Shown here in pieces: positions 57,434 to 64,000 of a stretch of 64,000 bases of DNA. Position 1 is the stretch's first letter. Every line of letters begins with the position of its first letter. This stretch comes from Cryptomeria japonica. Lineage: Eukaryota; Streptophyta; Pinopsida; Cupressales; Cupressaceae. The stretch spans positions 188,933,619 through 188,997,618 of the forward strand of contig NC_081410.1 in the NCBI RefSeq assembly GCF_030272615.1. Direction: 5' to 3'. The notes beneath the pieces were generated by a model. That model had not been told where the DNA came from. It ran no database searches and worked only from the letters and a program-made list of their open reading frames with translations. Both the position numbers and the translations under genes were made by a program.

Positions 57434-58607
57434 TTTTGGTGAACCCAACATCTTACATGCTTGTATTTTATAAAAATTGCTCTTTATTGTCTTAGATCTG
57501 AAAATTGCATTGCTTATCAAATTCAATTCTTTCATTGTCTTGTTCAATTTGCAAATCAAATTTACAAATTTAAGTGGTTAATTGTCAAAACCCTAATTTT
57601 CAAACATCAACTTGAACTTGTGCAAAAATTGGATTTTCATTTAATTTTCAGATTTGTGACTATTTTCAGATTCGTCTTCTTGCCTAAAATTCAAACTTTC
57701 AATTTCCCTCCTTTTCCCAAAATTCAAAATTTCAAAATTCAGTGGTTATCTCCTAAAACCCTAATTTTCAAATTTAATTGGATTTTGTGCAAATTTCAAT
57801 CAATTTCAACCAATTTTGATTTTCTAAATATTATTCAAGGTGGCCCTATCCATTAGGTTTGGCCTTTTTCAAATTTGCAATTCAATTTCTTATCTTTTAA
57901 AACCCTAATGGGGTCCTATTTTGACATTCAAACCTTAATTTCGCTTATCTAGAGATCATAAAATCAATCAATTTTTTGGGGTTAGGTCTCAAATCATCCT
58001 AGCTTTCATTCCTGAAATTTTTTGAAAATTTTAGGAGGACCAGGTGCACTTTCAACCTAGTCCTTGACTTTTTCCTGAAATTTTGGGAGGCTATTATGAT
58101 TGTATTTAATTGCTTAAATCCAAAAAATTGGTTGATTTTGTCAAATTCTTATCCCTCTAAAATCGAAAACATTTCCCAATTTCAACATTGTAACTTTCAA
58201 AGAAAAATTTAAAATTAAGTGGTTAATTATAATCTGCCCTAATTTTAAGATCTTAACTATGTCCATTTTAAATTTGAAATTAAGTGATATCCCATAGGCC
58301 CTAATTTTAAAAATTCAATCTCTTTTGGATAATTTTAAATTAAGAGGTTATTTTTTTACATAATCCTAAGTTTAAATTTCAATTTCCTAGGAGGTTTCAT
58401 TATTATTCTTTCAATCAATTTGTTCATTTAATTGAATAATCATTTTTCCTAGAATTTTGAATTATTCAATTATTTTGCAAGTTTCAAATTTCAAATTTGC
58501 AATTTTAATTCCATTTTTCCCCCTTTATTCAATTTTCTATGCATGTATGGGTTGATCATTATTATGGTTAAATGACATATGAGTTTCTTGCTTCATCATA
58601 AGTGCAT
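57434..58607 (+). other. Long leader before the gag-like frame
   Basis: A/T-rich with many copies of AAAACCCTAATTTTCAAA-like text. The 131-codon frame at 57461-57856 consists of this biased sequence and is not supported as a gene. A 29-base block that starts AGGACC and ends in GTCCT lies at 58036-58064 and also in the LTR at 57063-57091. Confidence 0.5.
58036..58064 (+). other. Short inverted-repeat block, copy 2
   Basis: AGGACC and AGTCCT bracket a core AGGTGCACTTTCAACCT. It matches copy 1 apart from about five bases, and five of the six arm pairs are kept. Confidence 0.5.
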
Positions 58608-61600
58608 ATGGGGTTCTTATCTTATTTTGCTAATTCAATTTCAAGTTACATTAAACATGTTCATGATGTTCCCTTTCATGCATATGATGATAATTTAGTT
58701 CTCCCTTTCATGCATACCTATGATTTACCCTCTCCCAAAATTGATCTCATTAATGAGGGCACATTGGTGCAAAAGTGGAATATGGACACTTCTTTCAAAA
58801 ATCTCCCTCCTAAAGATGAATCTTTGGAGAATTGTGTTCCTTCTTCTCCTAAAAAGTACCTCCCTCATAAGGATTATTTGGTGAAAGAGGATGATATTAT
58901 GACTACTTATCCTAGGGATACCATACCTTCTTTTCACGATCTTCCCTCTAAAGATGAAGCATTAATTACATATGATATTCATTTTCCTAATGAGTGTCTT
59001 GAACATAAAGATACCTTAGAACAAGAGGATGATATTATTTCTCATCATAATGCTCTCTCTCCCAAAAATCAAGAGCCTAACAAAAATCAAATCAATTCCA
59101 TTCAAGTTCCTAGGAAACCAAAAATTCTTCCTGATTACCATGATGTGCCTTACACATATACTAATGAGGCAGTTGATGAGAACATAAGTGAAGCATCATA
59201 TGATTTCTTAGTTCCTACAATCCTCTCTTCAATTCACTCAAACACACCATTTCCTATCAAAGAAGTTCCTAAAGAAGAACTCTTAGAGGATGATTGGGGG
59301 TCTTTATGTAATGCCCCACCAACAAACCCTAAAGGAAACAACTGCAAATACTTGAAAGAGTGCAAATAATTTTTTTTTAATAAGGATACACTAATGTACA
59401 AGATATACATTGCAATAGAAGTTGCACAAGCGGAAGACTTAACACAAACTCCTTTAGGGTTTCCAACGAAGATTACTCGATTAATCCAATGAACATTAAG
59501 GTGTATTAATCCAATTAACAATGAGATTGATTAAACCTACTCATGATAGAATGATTACCACTTGAACATAGCAATTAAATTCCATAAGAGATTAAACTAA
59601 GCATGATTGAATATGTACATATGTCATTTGTTACATTACACCACTAAAGCTACATTCATCATAATCCATATTACTACATTTAAATTAATAACTTCATACA
59701 TACAATTAAGATTAATATCAACTAAATTATATTATACAATTTGACCATAATACCATTCATACATCCAAAATTAAAAGGAACCAGATGAACACATACACCA
59801 TACAACACCAATTGATATCTGAGTTCACCCCTAATGGGCTACATCTTCGAGTCTGCTTCAAGTGCAAAACCATTCTAATAAATAAAAGATGAAAAATACA
59901 TAAAGTTTACATCAACTACAACCTGACATCAAGGTGTACATAAAAAAATGATACATATGACCACATAGGGTCCAAGACATACATGAATGATTTGAGAAGA
60001 ACAAAAGGGTCCATCTGAAACATGGAATAGAGTAAATACAAAAATAACAACTAGAGCACCTGCAAAGCTAATCCATCACAAGAAGGCACAGACAAAATAC
60101 CCAATGGAAAGTGGCACTGCCACCCGACCATGTGGCCCAAAAAGGAACCACCCCTCTGTGCTAGGAGATAGAACTAAGGCCCTCAAGAAAGCCATAACAA
60201 AGCATCACATGGTCTCACGTGTACATCAGGAACTCACACAAGACATAAACATACAAGTATGACTCTCATAAGAGTGCTCCAAGTAAAGCCAACACATGAC
60301 TATACACTAGTGAACATAAGGGAAGAGTGTCATCGCATAGCTGGTATGGGTTACCCTGACAGGCCTCCATAGGCCCCAACCCCCATCCTGGGTTACCCTA
60401 GTAGCCTCTCCCGAACCTCTAACTCCAATCCATGTCTCATGCGAACCCAACAAACCTTTCGTGAAGACAAGATAGTTGGTTTGCCATTTCAGGCCTTCCC
60501 ACTACATCGTGAGTCTGTACCAACACTCAACCATGAGCGGGGCACAATTTATCTTGATTAATGTTTGTAGAGCCCAACCCCCCATTTTTTAATTAAGTTA
60601 TCACTTATTAGTCAACTTTTGATAGGTTATCCTGCTACCTCTTTGGGTGCGGCCCCCCAGTCAAAAGCCACTCTACCTTATGACACTACACAACCTCCAA
60701 AGAACCCCAAGGCAAAACACAAAAGCCAACTAACCTAAGGAGTTCAAAAAACCAAAAATGAAGGACAATATAATTAAACAAACCTTCTACCATGGTTAAA
60801 CCAATTGGAGGTGTGAAGCTAACAACTGATCTATCCACAAAATAAGACCAAAACCATAATAAAGCATGTACGACCACAACCAAAACTTATCCAAATCAAC
60901 TTGCACAATAAACTGATATTCAACAACATGCCATCATGACATGAGAATGACTTTACCAAATCAACACCAAAAATTCACCAATCAGAGTAAACACTCAAAC
61001 GAATCTACTTGCACTCTAAATTCATCCATGTTGAGGAATCAGAACAATCACTCAAAATATATTTAAAACTAGCAATCTCTAATTGCAGCTATTTCAATAA
61101 CTGGCTCTTTCATGATAACAAAATCCACATTAGGGAACAACACATCATTTAAAAACAAATATATAATCATTTCAATTTAAGCCAATTTGGCTATAACAAA
61201 TATCACTTGAATTTCAAATTTTAAGATAATGAAATTAACATTTAAAATACTTTTGAAAACTAGATTTGATATATAAATCAAAATAATATTTCCAATTCAA
61301 AGTCATATTGACTAAACGTAATTGATGGCTAACAATATAAATTTTATTCGCACAACTAAATCAATATTTAACATTTTCTTCATATGATAAATTCAAAATA
61401 CATAGTATAAATATATACACATATATTTATAAATTAATTACTAAACTGATATTTCTTTTTAAAAAACTGAATTTCATCCAATACCATATTCCAAATAAAA
61501 ATTACAAATTGAAATTACCATTAACAAATAAAAAATTACAAATTACATACACAAAGACACACACACATATATATCGACTTTAAAATCAATATAAAATTTT

Positions 61601-63962
61601 ACGCATTGGACAAGAAATAACATTTACTATGATTTTGTTTTGACTGAGTTTTTTTTTTTTTAAATTCACAAAAATAACTCATGGCAACAATGCATTTCCA
61701 GCACATGTATCCAATTACTCAATTGGCCCTAACACTAGGAGAACGGATCTGATTCAATCCACAAATGAAATTTTCATATATAATATCATTATTCCACATA
61801 ATAATTTCACATTTAAAACATCAGATTCACATTTTTCAAAAAGTCTAAGGAGACCAATAACCAGGTTTTGGAGGTCATCCACCATTGATGGACTTCCACT
61901 CAAAAAATTAAAATTTGCCAAATAAAAAATTCCTTAAAACTCATTGGTTGATGGGTCAACAACATCACACTTTTGAAATAAAATTCACTTTTTGGGCATA
62001 CATAAAAATTTGGGCAGCATTTCCCTAAAGCAACTCTCATTTTAAAAATTGAGACATACAAATTCATATTTAAACTAAAATCCAAAATTCAAGTTGGAGA
62101 AGGGTTCTAAATCCATTTGCTATCCATTTGCAACAAGAATTACACAATTTCATAATGAATCAAGGGAAAAATCAAATAAAACTCACCTTCAAGTTGAAGA
62201 ATTTCAAAATAAAACATGGAGACAAAGAATCTGAAAGAATTCATGAAAACCAAGTAGCAACAAGAGTTTTCCTGCTCGAATCCCACAAGCTCCTACCCAC
62301 AAAATATCTCCAAGAAAATCCTTCCCAATCAAAATTTGAAAAATCCATTGTAGGGTTGGAATTCTCCAAAATTTGGAAAATAATACTAATTGTTCAAAAC
62401 TGCATAACACATATTTGATTCCACCATATGGTAGTAAATAAATACTCTAATTTTGCTAGCTTAATAGAATTTGATTTATCAATTTATATAAACAATGGTC
62501 TTATTTTATTTTTATTTATTTTTTAAACAATTACTCAAGTCAAATATAATTTAACTTTCACTAATAATTCAACATTCACTCTAACTTAGACAATTAAAAC
62601 AATCAATTAATTAATTGACCACAAAAATGATTCTAATATAATTTATTCTTAATTCCCTTTAATCAACACAACACAGTAAATTCTCATTAACTACTCAAGA
62701 AGATTAATTAAACATGCAAAAAGCATAACATGCAACACTCAACTGAAACCAAAATAGAACATGACACACAGACCAATGTCGAAAAAGTGGCCTACTTGGT
62801 GAACCGACAAGGCAAACAAAAGACTGACGACACTCACAATTGAGCAAGGCTAGGGTTAATATTAGGATCTTAGAACTACCTCCTCCACTTCCATTACGTT
62901 AATTAGGTACGCTCAAACTTATGGAGCCAAGTGGAGACGATACCTTGTACCTATAGGGTACTTGTACCTGCAATTTTTTGCATCAACAAACCACATATGC
63001 ATATATATACAAACACAGTAGACACACCGGTGAATGAGAATCGTGACGTTCCGTGTCTCACCGAAATGAGTGTCAAAAAATCATCTCCTTGCACCCCATA
63101 CACTTCCATACAACATGACAACATATACATGAAGCAACTTGCACACAAAGTAAATGTGTTAGTCCATCATTAGTAACGCCTAAATAAACTTAACATTTCC
63201 TCATTAATAAAATATGATGTAGAAGCAGAGTTAACAACTACTCATCAATAAGCAATAATGTATATTCAATATCTATTGCTTAATGAACTATAATTCATAA
63301 TCATATTCACCAAACACACTCCAAAGCATAATACCAAAATACACATCACAATCACAATAAATCAACCATCCACATAAGCCACTAAAAGTCAACCTTGGTC
63401 AAGGAGGCCAAAAAGTCTCTGAATAGGGTAGGGGTATTACACCTTAGATTTCACTCCTACCTTTTCTAGAAAGTCTAAGATGCCTAAATTTCATATTCCA
63501 AATTTTTCTCTTAACACAAATCTTAAAATTGATTGGTCCTCTTTAAACTTCAATCCAATCCCCCCTAAGAGTGAGCCCTCTTTTGAACATAGAAATGGAT
63601 GCAATAGGCAAATGCTTGAATGTGAGTGACAAAGTCATGAGAAATCACACTTTCCTTTGTCAACATCTTCTTCTCCATTGTCTTGTAAATCCACACCTTC
63701 TCATTCTAATTTTGAGTTACAACAAGAAAATGTGTTGACCAATCTTCTAAATTCCAAATTAATATCTCCTCTTTGTCCTAAACGAAGAAGAAAACATAAA
63801 CAATAGTCTCAAACTTCTTCTTTTTGTAAATATCATCAAATCCATGGCTATTCTACTAATGAGTGTCAAGCTTTCAAAATACAAATACATTACATTGATT
63901 CAGGCATGTTAAAAATAACATCTGACAATGAATGGCATATTCATCATGATCATTTAAAATAA
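58608..63962 (+). pseudogene. Gag-like frame of a gypsy element, split by a 4.1-kb repeat
   Basis: Starts at the ATG at 58608 (the previous in-frame stop is at 58599). It is open to 59306, interrupted by the repeat at 59307-63441, and resumes in the same frame at 63447. Stops follow at 63627 and 63804, and the frame ends at 63960. The N-terminal part is acidic and has two internal repeats of about 45 residues (LPPKDESLEN to VKEDDI and LPSKDEALIT to EQEDDI). Near the end FCKYHQIHGYSTNECQAFK resembles the zinc-knuckle-like tail of Tat/Athila-type gypsy gag. A recognisable capsid core is not visible, so the identity is inferred from the tail and the upstream LTR and leader. It could be a separate accessory frame. 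Confidence 0.65.
59307..63441 (+). repeat. Complete 4.1-kb LTR-like repeat (possible solo LTR)
   Basis: Ends TGTAATGCCCC and GGGGTATTACA are inverted copies of each other with one mismatch. Flanking 5-mers are CTTTA (59302-59306) and CCTTA (63442-63446), a target duplication with one change, and the interrupted gag-like frame continues exactly across them. No coding frame in it is supported. Two other copies lie at 44400-46449 (inverted) and 53799-55760. A very long solo LTR or a non-coding retrotransposon derivative fits best. Confidence 0.75.
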
Positions 63963-64000
63963 CATTCAAGTTCCTATGTGACATAGTTAGCCTACCTATT

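Noticed and set aside
57461-57856. 131-codon plus-strand frame
   Set aside because: Composed of biased AAAATTTCAA-type leader sequence; no domain, and stops are scarce only because of composition.
62931-63173. 80-codon plus-strand and 65-codon minus-strand frames
   Set aside because: They lie inside the non-coding 4.1-kb repeat and overlap each other on opposite strands.

Overview
The window looks like repeat-dominated intergenic DNA of a large-genome seed plant. It contains plant-type Ty1/copia and Ty3/gypsy retrotransposons, including a chromodomain-bearing chromovirus, with initiator-Met-tRNA primer sites, nested insertions, long LTRs and AT-rich filler. A gymnosperm is plausible from the depth of decayed nested elements, but the sequence alone does not prove it. 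I found no intact host gene, tRNA, rRNA or CRISPR array. Almost every long open frame is a piece of a broken retrotransposon polyprotein.

Layout. A complete minus-strand copia element (463-7218, target duplication ATGTC) sits next to a LINE-type RNase H relic (7346-7800). AT-rich DNA with a second RNase H relic follows (9319-9530), then a four-unit repeat of about 150 bp (11285-11790) and a three-unit repeat of about 275 bp (from 12062). The third unit of that repeat is split by a complete plus-strand chromovirus (12760-19001, duplication CAATT). A fold-back MITE-like element lies at about 20249-20945. A copia-type LTR pair with almost no interior (about 21690-24641) is followed by a gypsy gag relic (26065-27428).

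From 27429 to about 39829 lies a minus-strand gypsy element that lost part of its integrase and its 5' LTR. It is split by a complete plus-strand copia element (31487-37482, duplication TCTAG) whose polyprotein is one frame carrying eight stops. After a copia-like LTR and a LINE tail come degenerate 75-85 bp tandem repeats and part of a long LTR-like repeat ending at 46449.

A Tnt1-like copia relic (46450-49250) follows. Its LTR region is invaded by a 1.75-kb non-autonomous element (49831-51581, duplication AAATC) that carries a copia RT/RNase H fragment in antisense. Next come another copia relic with its 3' LTR (51711-53798), a truncated copy of the long LTR-like repeat (53799 to about 55760), and the 5' part of a gypsy element (from about 56312). 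The gag-like frame of that last element (58608-63962) is interrupted by a 4.1-kb copy of the same long repeat (59307-63441).

The genes do not form a pathway; they are independent insertions whose order can partly be read from nesting. The best-supported calls are the four complete elements, each with matched LTRs, an exact 5-bp target duplication and a primer site next to the 5' LTR. The most unusual observations are the small element with the antisense captured fragment, the palindromic motif array in one copia LTR, the long non-coding repeat inside a gag-like frame, and the multi-unit fold-back and tandem repeats.
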